Below, piece after piece: positions 8,491-16,163 of a stretch of 64,000 nt of DNA. A program made the translations under genes and the position numbers. Source of the DNA: Mesorhizobium sp. NZP2077 (lineage in GTDB: Bacteria; Pseudomonadota; Alphaproteobacteria; Rhizobiales; Rhizobiaceae). Location of the stretch: contig NZ_CP051293.1 in the NCBI RefSeq assembly GCF_013170805.1, positions 1,364,001 through 1,428,000 of the forward strand. The letters are read 5' to 3'. Under the pieces are notes generated by a model. The model saw only the letters and a program-made list of their open reading frames with translations. It ran no database searches and was not told where the DNA came from. The first letter of the stretch is position 1; each line of letters starts with the position of its first letter.

Positions 8491-8955
8491 ATGACCGAAC
8501 GATCCGTCGTCCACTCCACCTTTGTCGTCGAGAGGAGCTATCCTGTGGCGCCGGCGAAAGTCTTCTCCGCGTTCAGCAGCCCGGATGCCAAGCGGCGCTG
8601 GTTCGTCGATCCCCACGACCCGATGCCGAGCCGGCATGAAATGGACTTCCGCGTCGGTGGCAAGGAGGTCAATGCCGGAGGCCCGAGCGATGGCCAGATG
8701 CATTTCTTCAACGCGGTCTATCAGGACATCGTGCCGGACCAGCGCATCGTCTACAGCTATGAGCTGCTGTTCGGTGAAACCCGCGTCTCTGTGTCACTGG
8801 CGACGATCGAGCTTGTGGCGGAAGCAGGGGGCACGCGGCTGGTGATGACGGAACAGGGCGCCTTCCTCGACGGCCACGACACCTCAGCCACGCGTGAGCA
8901 TGGAACTGGGGAACTGCTCGATGCGCTCGGCGCCTTCCTGAAAATACAACCCTGA
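8491..8955 (+). CDS. SRPBCC/AHSA1-type START-like protein
   Basis: 154-residue helix-grip protein of the activator of Hsp90 ATPase homologue 1-like family. It opens with [20 protein letters not shown], then RRWFVDPHD, followed by the strand-rich centre and the C-terminal helix [14 protein letters not shown]. Members bind hydrophobic ligands and are usually next to an ArsR regulator, as here. It is last in the plus-strand group that begins with the GST gene, and is convergent with a second ArsR gene. Confidence 0.87.
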   Translation: MTERSVVHSTFVVERSYPVAPAKVFSAFSSPDAKRRWFVDPHDPMPSRHEMDFRVGGKEVNAGGPSDGQMHFFNAVYQDIVPDQRIVYSYELLFGETRVSVSLATIELVAEAGGTRLVMTEQGAFLDGHDTSATREHGTGELLDALGAFLKIQP

Positions 8956-8991
8956 CCATCGTGGCGATGTTGATGACGACGGGCGAGAAGA

Positions 8992-9255
8992 TCAGGCTTC
9001 CCAGAATTGGTCGAGCCAGATGTTGAGTTTCATGAAGCCGGCATTGCTTACCGTATAGACGCGCCGCGTGCCTTCAGCCTTGGCGTTGACCAATCCGGCG
9101 TCGAGCAAGACTTTCAGATGCTGTGAAACGGCCGGGCGTGAGACTGGCAATCCGGCCGCCAACTCGTTGACGGTTTTCGGGCCGCGTCGAAGTTCTTCCA
9201 GAAGGTGGCGCCGATTGGGGTCGGCGATCGCCATGAAGGCGTCGGAAAACATCAT
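8992..9255 (-). CDS. ArsR-family regulator (second copy in the region)
   Basis: 87-residue winged-helix protein: FMAIADPNRRHLLEELRRG, TVNELAAGLPVSRPAVSQHL, LLDAGLVNAKAEGTRRVYTV. It ends with NIWLDQFWEA, the C-terminal dimer helix common in SdpR/YobV-like repressors. It lacks metal-binding cysteines. It lies 31 bp downstream of the MFS gene on the same strand and is convergent with the SRPBCC gene. The two ArsR proteins of this locus differ in sequence and are not recent duplicates. Confidence 0.88.
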   Translation of the reverse strand: MMFSDAFMAIADPNRRHLLEELRRGPKTVNELAAGLPVSRPAVSQHLKVLLDAGLVNAKAEGTRRVYTVSNAGFMKLNIWLDQFWEA

Positions 9256-9286
9256 GCCTCATTTGTGAGGCAAAGTTTTTCGAATC

Positions 9287-10534
9287 TCAACTGTCTGCTT
9301 CTGCTTTTCTTCTTGGGTCGAGCCGTAATGCTTCCGGCGTCAACGAGCGATCGGCCGGCTGCGTCTTGAAGGCATCGCGATTCTCGATCGGCACCGGAGC
9401 GCGGCGGCTGATGCGCAGCAGCGTGTAGGCGGTCAATGACAGATGCGCGAAGGCGGTCGCCAGGAACAGGCCCTCCGGACGTATCCAGCCCATAAGCGCG
9501 GCTGCCAGCAACGGCCCGATCATTGTGCCGAAACCGTAAAGCAGCAGCAGTCCACCCGACACCTTGACGAAATCCTCCGCACGGGCGTGGTCGTTGGCAT
9601 GCGCCACGGCGATCGAATAGAGCGTGTAGGCGAAAGCGCCGTAAGCGGCGGTCAAGACGATGACAAAGACGGCGGAGCGCGGCTCGAAGAGGAAGACCAG
9701 GAGCGCGACCAACGCCGCGCCGAAAGCGGCACCGGCGAGCACGAAACGCCGGTCGGTCTTGTCGGACAGGCGCCCGGCCGGCAGCTGCATGGCCGCGCCG
9801 GCAACCACTACCAGGCTCATCATCAAGGCGATCTCGGGCGTCGAGATGCCGATGCGGGCGCCGTAGACGGCACCCAGCGTGCCCCAGGCGCCGTTGGCGA
9901 TACCGACCAACAGGCAAGCGACCGCCGACACCGGCGAGTTGGCGTAGAGCCCCTTGACGTCGAGCTTGACGTCCTGCAGCGGCTTGGGGAGTGATGCCGA
10001 CGAAACCGCGGTCGGGATCAGCGACAGGCAAAACAGGATGCCGGTGATCATGAACAGCGAGGCTGATTTGACGTCGCCGCCGGCAACGATCATCTGTCCG
10101 CCCATGATCGAGGCGTAGGTGACCATCATATAGAGGCCGAAGACGGTGCCGCGATTCTCGTTGGTGGCCTTCTCGTTCAGCCAGCTTTCGATGACCATGA
10201 AGGCGCCGGCCATGGTGAAGCCGGTGAAGGCGCGCAACAGGATCCAGACATATTCGTCGATGATCAAGCCGGTGAGCAGCGCCACGATGGCGCCGGATGC
10301 GGCAAAGGCGCCGAAGGCGCGCACATGCCCGGCGCGGCGCACGAGGCGCGGCGCGAAAAAGCAGCCGGTGACGAAGCCGCCGGCCCAGGCTGTACCCATC
10401 AGGCCGAGCGACGCGGTTGAGAATCCTTCCACCTGGCCGCGCAGCGGCAGCAGCAGCCCGTGCAGCCCCGATGCCGCCAGTAGGAAAGCAGTGCCGCGAA
10501 GCAGGGAGAGGATCGGTCTGTAGGATGCGAGCAT
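9287..10534 (-). CDS. MFS transporter
   Basis: 415-residue major-facilitator protein with about 12 membrane helices. N-half landmarks are SLLRGTAFLLAASGLHGLLL, GFVTGCFFAPRLVRRAGHVR (loop 2-3 motif) and FTMAGAFMVIESWLNE. The central cytoplasmic loop holds PKPLQDVKLDVKGL, and the C-half includes LPAGRLSDKTDRR (second motif A). The start is set at 10534 (MLASYRP). A longer minus-strand reading frame to 11113 runs through the DUF1192 and oxidoreductase regions and is not credible. The closest broad type is the YcaD-like drug/metabolite exporter group. Substrate unknown. Confidence 0.88.
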   Translation of the reverse strand: MLASYRPILSLLRGTAFLLAASGLHGLLLPLRGQVEGFSTASLGLMGTAWAGGFVTGCFFAPRLVRRAGHVRAFGAFAASGAIVALLTGLIIDEYVWILLRAFTGFTMAGAFMVIESWLNEKATNENRGTVFGLYMMVTYASIMGGQMIVAGGDVKSASLFMITGILFCLSLIPTAVSSASLPKPLQDVKLDVKGLYANSPVSAVACLLVGIANGAWGTLGAVYGARIGISTPEIALMMSLVVVAGAAMQLPAGRLSDKTDRRFVLAGAAFGAALVALLVFLFEPRSAVFVIVLTAAYGAFAYTLYSIAVAHANDHARAEDFVKVSGGLLLLYGFGTMIGPLLAAALMGWIRPEGLFLATAFAHLSLTAYTLLRISRRAPVPIENRDAFKTQPADRSLTPEALRLDPRRKAEADS

Positions 10535-10623
10535 TTTTTGATCCGGCTGAACTCTGGGAAGGGCGCAGGTCTGAAGACAGTCGCATTCGGGCTTTTCGGC
10601 GGCGGGCCGTTGCGCCCAACTGC

Positions 10624-10818
10624 CTATCCGCGGCGGAACAGTGCCTCGGCGGCCGATTTGGTGTTGTCCTTGGCCTTGAGCTCCGCTTCCAGCCGTGTGA
10701 TTTCGTCGCGCAGGATGCCGATACGCTCGGACAGCTCGCCCACGGAGAGCAGCGACAAGTCCTGCCCGATCTCGTGCGGACGCGCTTTCTTCTTGGGTTC
10801 GTCGTCGAAGATCGCCAT
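10624..10818 (-). CDS. DUF1192 family protein
   Basis: 64-residue soluble protein, MAIFDDEPKKKARPHEIGQD, with the family core LSLLSVGELSERIGILRDEI and a short coiled-coil tail ending AAEALFRRG. DUF1192 proteins are near-universal in alphaproteobacteria, and no function is established. The start at 10818 has GGAGGAGC upstream; the in-frame extension to 10875 is not family-like. It is divergent from the quinone oxidoreductase gene. Confidence 0.88.
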   Translation of the reverse strand: MAIFDDEPKKKARPHEIGQDLSLLSVGELSERIGILRDEITRLEAELKAKDNTKSAAEALFRRG

Positions 10819-10940
10819 CGTTGCTCCTCCTCCGCCACACCAGATTGGCCATTTGCCTGATTTGGCAATGAGCATACATAGGGCAGGGGCGTCGATGCAA
10901 ACAGCCGGTAGGAATGCGGCGAGGAAAGACGGAAAACTTC

Positions 10941-11951
10941 ATGGCGAGCGGACAGAAAATTCCGGCAAAGATGACGGCGATCGCGATCTCCGAGCCCGGT
11001 GGCCCACGGGTGCTGAAACCGGAAACGCGCGACGTGCCGCAGCCCGGCCCCGGCGAGATCCTGATCAAGGTGCATGCCGCCGGTGTCAACCGGCCCGACG
11101 TGCAGCAGCGCAAGGGCGCCTATCCGCCGCCGCCTGGCGCATCGGACCTGCCGGGCCTCGAGGTGTCGGGAGAAGTGGCTGCCCTTGGTGACGAGATATC
11201 GCGCTGGCGCATCGGCGACCGGGTCTGTGCGCTGACGCCAGGCGGCGGCTATGCCGAGTACGTCAAGGTTCATGCCGGCAGCGTGCTGCCGCTGCCGGCC
11301 GGCTTCACGCACACGGAGGCCGCTGCCGTGCCGGAGAACTATTTCACCGTCTGGCACAATGTGTTCGAGCGCGGCGGCCTGAAGAAGGGCGAGACGCTGC
11401 TGGTGCATGGCGGCTCGTCCGGCATCGGCACCACGGCGATCCAACTGGCTTCCGTCTTCGGTGCCTATGTGATCACCACCGCCGGCAGCAAGGAGAAATG
11501 CGACGCCTGCCTGAAGCTCGGCGCCGACCGTGCGATCAACTATCGCGAGGAGGATTTCGTCACCGCGGTCAAGGAGGCGACGGACGGCAAGGGCGCCAAT
11601 GTCATCCTCGACATGGTCGGCGGCGATTATGTCCAGCGCAACTACGAGGCGGCCGCCGTCGAGGGTCGCATCGTCCAGATCGCCGTGCAGGCCGGCGCTG
11701 TCGCCAGTGCCGATTTTTCCAAGATCATGGTCAAGCGGCTGACCCATACGGGTTCGACGCTGCGGCCGCGTACCGTCGATTTCAAGGCGGGGATCGCATC
11801 GGCGCTGGAGGCGCAGGTCTGGCCTTTGCTCGGCACGCGCAAGGTGGCACCTGTCATGGACATGATTTACCCGCTCTCGGATGCCTGGCGCGCGCATGAG
11901 CGGATGGAGGAGGGCGAGCATATAGGCAAGATCGTGCTCGACGTCGGCTAG
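10941..11951 (+). CDS. NAD(P)H quinone oxidoreductase (zinc-free MDR family)
   Basis: 336-residue cytosolic reductase of the quinone oxidoreductase/PIG3 group. It has an N-terminal GroES-like domain (AAGVNRPDVQQRKGAYPPPP, LPGLEVSGEVAALG) and a Rossmann domain with LLVHGGSSGIGTTAIQLA. No zinc-ligand cysteines of classical alcohol dehydrogenases are seen, as expected for quinone or enoyl reductases. The start at 10941 has GAGGAAAG before it; an ATG at 10914 lies in a poor context. The TAG stop is the first triplet of RIME-like copy B. Confidence 0.9.
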   Translation: MASGQKIPAKMTAIAISEPGGPRVLKPETRDVPQPGPGEILIKVHAAGVNRPDVQQRKGAYPPPPGASDLPGLEVSGEVAALGDEISRWRIGDRVCALTPGGGYAEYVKVHAGSVLPLPAGFTHTEAAAVPENYFTVWHNVFERGGLKKGETLLVHGGSSGIGTTAIQLASVFGAYVITTAGSKEKCDACLKLGADRAINYREEDFVTAVKEATDGKGANVILDMVGGDYVQRNYEAAAVEGRIVQIAVQAGAVASADFSKIMVKRLTHTGSTLRPRTVDFKAGIASALEAQVWPLLGTRKVAPVMDMIYPLSDAWRAHERMEEGEHIGKIVLDVG

Positions 11952-12054
11952 AGCAATTCCAGGAAAAGTGTGAAGCGGTTTTCCGTCCGGAATTGCGTTA
12001 AAACAAAGAGCTAGAGCGGTTCGCCGTTTCCGTGAAACGGTGAACTGCTCTAGG
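11949..12054. repeat. RIME-like palindromic element, copy B (inverted orientation)
   Basis: Same two-palindrome element as at 4456, 35382 and 38272, but reversed: it opens TAGAGCAATTCCAGGAAAAG and closes with TGAACTGCTCTAGG. It begins with the stop codon of the oxidoreductase gene. The flanking tetranucleotide is CTAG on both sides. Confidence 0.78.
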
Positions 12055-12368
12055 CCTGCCGATATTCCGGTAAGGCCGGCCTGCGAATGGCTGACACCTG
12101 CGCTTCCCCGCTCTACTGCGTCGCAGTAGAACTGTGCTCACGTACCTTGAGTACGCTCCGCTCCGGTTCTCGGAAGCCACCATTCTCGGCTCGGCCTGAC
12201 CTGAATCTCGCCACGTCCTAGGCCCTGCCACTGCCTACAAGATGAACAGAGGCTTAATGGTGCAATGCAGCATTTGCATCATTGCTATGCAAAATCGGCC
12301 GTTCAAGTCCTCATCGATGATCACTATCTGTGCAGCATCGAAACGAACACCCCATCAGGAGGACTACC
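12055..12368. repeat. Gene-free, hairpin-rich intergenic DNA after RIME-like copy B
   Basis: No credible gene in this stretch. It holds two tight inverted repeats, CTACTGC-GTC-GCAGTAG (12113-12129) and CGTAC-CTTGA-GTACG (12141-12155). They sit in a block (about 12090-12225) that looks like a second repeat family rather than unique sequence, although I see only one copy in the window. The last 120 bp is more AT-rich and should contain the promoter of the DUF1127 gene. I could not settle on a -35/-10 pair. Confidence 0.4.
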
Positions 12369-12509
12369 ATGAACCCGATCCGCGCTTTCCGTAACTGGCG
12401 CATGTACAACGAGACCGTGCGCGAACTGAACAAGCTCAACGCCCGTCAGCTCAACGATCTCGGCATCAACCGCGGCGACATCGAACGGATCGCCCGCCAG
12501 GCGATCTGA
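12369..12509 (+). CDS. DUF1127 small protein
   Basis: 46-residue Arg-rich protein (MNPIRAFRNWRMYNETVREL ... LNARQLNDLGINRGDIERIA), matching the DUF1127 core L-x-x-L-x-x-x-x-L-x-D-I/L-G-I-x-R-x-D-I. Small DUF1127 proteins act as RNA- or regulator-binding factors in phosphate, stress and carbon metabolism in rhizobia and Rhodobacter. A strong AGGAGGA ribosome site lies 5 bp before the ATG. The gene is single and followed by hairpins. Confidence 0.88.
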   Translation: MNPIRAFRNWRMYNETVRELNKLNARQLNDLGINRGDIERIARQAI

Positions 12510-12591
12510 CTTCAGGCACGACCCGGCCGTGGGGCCGGGCTTCTGCTGAGAAGTAGAGCCGTTGCAGACGTTCCCCGTTTCCGGTTCCGAG

Positions 12592-12626
12592 CCCGCTGGA
12601 CTTTGTCCAGCGGGTTTTGTCTTTTT
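12592..12626 (+). terminator. Rho-independent terminator after the DUF1127 gene
   Basis: Perfect 10-bp stem CCCGCTGGAC-TTT-GTCCAGCGGG followed by TTTTGTCTTTTT. A weaker GGCC-rich hairpin lies at about 12524-12540, just after the stop codon. From 12627 to 12868 I see no gene. Confidence 0.85.
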
Positions 12627-12868
12627 GGGTGCTTGGGCACTTGCCCCGCCAATACAGAAATGCGTCGCGCCTCCCCGTCCGGGTTGCGCAAGATCGGTGA
12701 CGGGAAGCCGTTCAACGGCCCGAACGGAACCGTTCTGTGGCATGTTGCTTATTCAAGATTGACCGCGGTGACTGCCGTGGCATGTTGACGTAGGGGAAGA
12801 CCAGCCGGCCTGAAGCGCTGATTGTTTGGCTCCGGCAAACATGCTTGCCCCGGAAAGGCTTCGCGTCG

Positions 12869-13938
12869 ATGTTCGATGACCTGACCAACAGGATCTATGA
12901 GGCGGCCTTCGTGCCGGATCTCTGGCCTGATGTGCTGGAGGACATCGATTCCGTATCCGGTTCCGTGGGCGGAGCCGTGACGACCAGCCCGCGCGCGGCA
13001 GGGCGATCGAATTCCTGCAGGATTTGCAAGGCGAGTTGCTGGCGAGCGATACGCTGCAGTTTTCGACGGCGGTTTCGCGCATGTGCGCGCTGCAGCCGGC
13101 GAGCTTCGTCGATGTCGAGACTTTCCTGACACCGGAAGAGATTGAGAACGATCCGGTGCGCAAAAGGCTTCGCGCCATGGGCATCGGCGCGCATGCCTGC
13201 ACCGCGATACCGATGCCCAGCGGTGAGCTGGCGATCTTCGTCTTCCAGCGACGGCTCGGTGAAGGCGACTACGACCAAAAAAGCCTGGATGTACTCGACA
13301 GTCTGCGGCCAGCCATGGCGCGCGCCGGCCTGATCGCAGGGCGGCTCGGCCTCGAACGCGCCGAGGGAACGGTTGCCGCCATGACGGCGATGGGCCTGCC
13401 GGCGGCCGTCCTGTCGCTGAAAGGGCGGGTGATGGTCGCCAACGCATTGTTCGACGGCCTGTCGTCCCTGTTCCTGCCCACCGCCTTTGGCGGCATGGCC
13501 ATTGCTGACGCCGAAGCCAACCGGCTGTTCCAGCAGGCCGTCGTCGCCGCGCGCAACGAATTGGAGCCGACTGTGCGTTCCATACCGGTGCAGGGCGTCG
13601 ACGGCCGGCCGCCGATGATTCTGCACATGCTGCCGTTGCGCCGTTCGGCGCATGAGATCTTTTCGGGCGCGGACATTCTGGTCGCGGCGACGGCGCTCAG
13701 CGCCAGTTCGCTCGTTCCTTCGCCAACGCTGCTTGCCGGATTGTTCGATCTGACGCCGGCGGAAGCGCGCCTGGCCACGGCGCTGTCGCAAGGCCATGCG
13801 CTCAAGGCCGCGGCAGTCAGTTCCAATATCACGGAAAAAACCGCCCGAACTTATCTGGAGCGAATATTCGCCAAGACCGGAACACGCCAGCAAAGCCAGC
13901 TCGTGGCCTTGCTCAAGAGCGCCGGCCCCTTTGGCTGA
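12869..13938 (+). pseudogene. LuxR-type HTH regulator with an N-terminal frame break
   Basis: The frame starting at ATG 12869 (MFDDLTNRIYEAAFVPDLWP) is that of a familiar rhizobial regulator family, but it drifts into unrelated residues after about residue 40. A second frame continues the protein from about 12,995 (RAIEFLQDLQGELLASD) to 13938. It contains a PAS-like middle and a C-terminal LuxR-type HTH: FDLTPAEARLATALSQGH, then ITEKTARTYLERIFAKTGTR. In that second frame there is a stop upstream (12928-12930) and no good start before TTG 13024 or ATG 13081. A small indel between about 12,970 and 13,005 explains both halves. It could also be a shorter functional gene from 13024 (304 aa). Confidence 0.65.
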
Positions 13939-14014
13939 CGTCGTCGGCCGTCAGGGCACTCGAATGTGCTTGCCGGTTGTGAAAGTATCGGGCCGCCGCG
14001 CCTCTCCAAAAACG

Positions 14015-14043
14015 TTGCGAAACAGGCAGGGAACGGTTATACA
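14015..14043 (+). promoter_or_regulatory. Candidate sigma-70 promoter of trcR
   Basis: TTGCGA (14015-14020), a 17-bp spacer, then TATACA (14038-14043). The predicted start near 14050 would give a leader of about 70 nt that contains two hairpins. Confidence 0.5.
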
Positions 14044-14063
14044 GGCCGCGAATTTCCCATTTT

Positions 14064-14100
14064 GGTGGCTCTAAACCACCGCCCGCGCGGGAACGCGGGC
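14064..14100 (+). other. Double hairpin in the trcR leader
   Basis: GGTGG-CTCTAAA-CCACC is followed immediately by GCCCGCG-CGGGAA-CGCGGGC. Both lie in the predicted 5' untranslated region, 20 bp before the AAGGAT ribosome site of trcR. This could stabilise the mRNA or act as a regulatory leader. No known riboswitch fold is recognised. Confidence 0.4.
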
Positions 14101-14120
14101 GAACGAGAAGGATTTCTAGA

Positions 14121-14816
14121 ATGGCCAATACGCTGCTGATGCCCAAGGCGACCGCCGTCTGGCTGGTCGACAACACCGCGCTCTCCTTCGAGCAGATCGC
14201 ACAGTTCTGCGGGCTGCATCCGCTCGAGGTCAAGGCGATCGCCGACGGCGAATCGGCGCAAGGCATCAAGGGCATGGACCCGATCATGACCGGCCAGCTG
14301 ACCCGCGACGAGATCGCGCGCGCCGAGAAAGACCCGAACCAGCGCCTGAAGCTTTCCGACCCCAAGGTGCGGGTGCCGGAATCCAAGCGCAAGGGTCCGC
14401 GCTACACGCCACTGTCGAAGCGCCAGGACCGGCCGAATGCCATCCTGTGGCTGGTGCGCAACCATCCCGAGCTCAAGGACGCGCAGATTTCGCGTCTCGT
14501 CGGCACCACCAAGTCGACGATCGAGCAGATCCGTGAGCGCAAGCACTGGAATTCGGCCAATCTGCAGCCGATGGACCCGGTGACGCTGGGGCTCGCTTCG
14601 CAGATCGATCTCGACATGGAAGTCAACCGCGCCTCGCGCGGCCGCGAGCAGGCGCAGCCGGTTGGCGACACGCTGCTGCCGGCGGCCTTGACCGAGCGGC
14701 TAGTGCCGGCTCCGGAAAAGCCGAAGGACGAGGACGCCGAGCTCGACGCCAACGCGGTGTTCGCCAAGCTCTCGGCCTTGAAGTCGAAGACCCCGGACAC
14801 GGACGACGACGAGTAA
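14121..14816 (+). CDS. trcR: Cell-cycle transcriptional regulator TrcR (DUF1013)
   Basis: 231-residue protein conserved across alphaproteobacteria. In Caulobacter the DUF1013 protein TrcR travels with RNA polymerase and tunes cell-cycle gene expression. The N-terminal region, MPKATAVWLVDNTALSFEQI then AQFCGLHPLEVKAIADGE, is an HTH-like fold. The middle is basic (ESKRKGPRYTPLSKRQDRP), and a second HTH-like stretch reads LKDAQISRLVGTTKSTIEQI. The C-terminus is acidic (KTPDTDDDE). Length and all blocks are normal. Its own promoter, leader hairpins and terminator make it monocistronic. Confidence 0.93.
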   Translation: MANTLLMPKATAVWLVDNTALSFEQIAQFCGLHPLEVKAIADGESAQGIKGMDPIMTGQLTRDEIARAEKDPNQRLKLSDPKVRVPESKRKGPRYTPLSKRQDRPNAILWLVRNHPELKDAQISRLVGTTKSTIEQIRERKHWNSANLQPMDPVTLGLASQIDLDMEVNRASRGREQAQPVGDTLLPAALTERLVPAPEKPKDEDAELDANAVFAKLSALKSKTPDTDDDE

Positions 14817-14835
14817 GAGCCTCGCGAATTCCAAG

Positions 14836-14863
14836 AAAAAGCCCGCTTCGAGCGGGCTTTTTT
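14836..14863 (+). terminator. Rho-independent terminator of trcR
   Basis: AAAGCCCGCT-TCG-AGCGGGCTTT with a run of six T on the plus strand, 20 bp after the trcR stop. The A run on the other side makes it usable for the convergent WYL gene as well. Confidence 0.9.
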
Positions 14864-14879
14864 GTGCAGTCTGATCGGC

Positions 14880-15599
14880 TCAGCTTCGCGCGACGCGATC
14901 CGGCGCCATGCCGTAGTCCTCGCTGCGCTCCACCGCCCTGTAGAAATCGGCAAGCTGCTTGCCCCGCTCCGGTTTGAAGATGCGGCCGGCGATCACCACC
15001 GAGGCGATACGGTCGATGCGGAAGGCGCGGAAGTCGTCGCGCATCTCGCACCAGGCGACCAGCGTCCACACCTTGCCCCAGAACCACAGGCCGAGCGGCC
15101 TGATGTCGCGCGCGGTGCCGCGGCCGGCCTCGTCGCTATAGTCGATGGTCAGCACCTGCCGCTTTTCGACCGCACGCTCGATCAGGTCGATCGCCTCGCG
15201 GGCGGCGTCGCTGACCACCCACATCGGCGTGTGGATCTCGGTGCGGGCGATGCGGTCCTTTTCGGCGTCGGGCAGCACGGCGCCGATCTTGACCAACGCC
15301 TCATCGGCGGCGCGTGCCATGGCGGCGCCGCCAAAGGCGCGTACCATGCGGGCGCCGGCGACCAGCGCCACGATCTCGTCACGCGTGAACATCAGCGGTG
15401 GAAGGTCGAAACCCTCCCTCATCATGTAACCGACGCCGGCCTCGCCGTCGATCGGCACTCCGGTCGACTGCAGGTCGGCTATGTCGCGATAGATCGTCCG
15501 CTCGGAAACCTCGAGCCACGTGCCGAGCTTCTGTGCGGTGACCAGACGGCCGCCCCGCAGATGCTGCACGATCTGAAAGAGCCTGTCGGCGCGGCGCAT
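14880..15599 (-). CDS. HTH and WYL-domain transcriptional regulator (YafY-like)
   Basis: 239-residue regulator: winged helix at the N-terminus (RRADRLFQIVQHLRGGRLVT, then LGTWLEVSERTIYRDIADL) and a C-terminal WYL domain (VLTIDYSDEAGRGTARDIRP, VWTLVAWCEMRDDFRAFRID). WYL domains sense ligands, often nucleic acids or small molecules. The start at 15599 is chosen because GGGGAAG precedes it and because longer starts (15626, 15668) run into an intergenic palindromic repeat. Two identical-arm 26-bp palindromes lie upstream of nearby minus-strand genes and are candidate binding sites. Confidence 0.9.
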   Translation of the reverse strand: MRRADRLFQIVQHLRGGRLVTAQKLGTWLEVSERTIYRDIADLQSTGVPIDGEAGVGYMMREGFDLPPLMFTRDEIVALVAGARMVRAFGGAAMARAADEALVKIGAVLPDAEKDRIARTEIHTPMWVVSDAAREAIDLIERAVEKRQVLTIDYSDEAGRGTARDIRPLGLWFWGKVWTLVAWCEMRDDFRAFRIDRIASVVIAGRIFKPERGKQLADFYRAVERSEDYGMAPDRVARS

Positions 15600-15624
15600 C
15601 GTTTGCTTCCCCAGTGTTTTTCCC

Positions 15625-15672
15625 ATGCATGCAGTGGCTCCCGGACCGGATCCACTTCCAGATGACATGCAT
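15625..15672. repeat. Palindromic intergenic repeat, ATGCATG...CATGCAT type, copy 1
   Basis: A 48-bp segment opening ATGCATGCAGTGGCTCCCGG and closing AGATGACATGCAT, related to the segment at 16786-16834. The ends are inverted repeats of each other (ATGCATG/CATGCAT). This resembles a short repeat that I associate with Mesorhizobium intergenic regions. The identification rests on memory and on the second copy here. Confidence 0.5.
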
Positions 15673-16079
15673 TACGGTTTCAGTCCTTCGCGCTTACGCT
15701 GGGCGGCAACGAACTCCGCGCCAAAGGACAGTTTCTTCGTTGTCGGCGTCTTCGCGTCGAGCACGCGCCAGAAGGGCGCGACGTCGCTCAGCCTCATGCC
15801 GCGCTCAAGGTCCTCCTTGGCGGCTTCGGCAACCGTGCGCAGATGATAGCCTATGGTGACCGGACATGTCACTTCGGCGCCGTGTTCGATGGCAAGGGCA
15901 GTGCGCAACGCACGGATATCCATCTCGACGCCCTGCGGAATCGAGCGGATGAAATCGTCGACCTGGCGAGCCGTCGGCACCAGCATCGGCTGGCCCTCAA
16001 TGACATCTGCCATCGTGCGCGGCGTCGGCTTGACGCCGTTGATGCCCGGTGTGTTCAGCCTGTCGTTCCAACTCTTCAT
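15672..16079 (-). CDS. Conserved protein of unknown function (possible MGMT/ATL-like fold)
   Basis: 135 residues: SWNDRLNTPG, VDDFIRSIPQGVEMDIRALR, EVTCPVTIGYHLRTVAEAA, VAPFWRVLDAKTPTTKKLSF, FVAAQRKREGLKP. The order IP-x-G ... R-x-L ... P-x-W-R-V ... EG loosely recalls O6-alkylguanine transferase-like (MGMT/ATL) domains, with Trp in place of the usual region before Arg-Val and no PCHR cysteine. That is a weak inference. The start at 16079 (MKSWNDR) is preceded by AAAGGGACG. A 26-bp palindrome lies 59-84 bp upstream, the best candidate for its operator. Confidence 0.7.
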   Translation of the reverse strand: MKSWNDRLNTPGINGVKPTPRTMADVIEGQPMLVPTARQVDDFIRSIPQGVEMDIRALRTALAIEHGAEVTCPVTIGYHLRTVAEAAKEDLERGMRLSDVAPFWRVLDAKTPTTKKLSFGAEFVAAQRKREGLKP

Positions 16080-16137
16080 CGATCGTCCCTTTCGATCGTC
16101 GACGCGCGGTGTCTCGATCTTGCACCATTGCACGCCC

Positions 16138-16163
16138 CCTCCTGACAGCATACTGTCAGGAGG
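16138..16163. promoter_or_regulatory. 26-bp palindromic operator, copy 1
   Basis: CCTCCTGACAG-CATA-CTGTCAGGAGG: perfect 11-bp arms around 4 bp. The same arms recur at 17116-17141. It lies 59 bp upstream of the 135-residue gene and overlaps the 3' end of the DJ-1-like gene, whose TGA stop is inside the right arm. The adjacent WYL regulator is the natural candidate to bind it. Confidence 0.7.

Noticed and set aside
9252..11921. An 889-codon open frame on the minus strand across three genes
   Set aside because: It runs antisense to the quinone oxidoreductase and through the MFS gene in a wrong frame; Arg/Pro/Gly-rich with no domain. Long antisense frames are usual at this GC content.
12113..12155. 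Possible CRISPR-like repeats
   Set aside because: Only two different short hairpins, no regular repeat-spacer pattern and no cas genes.
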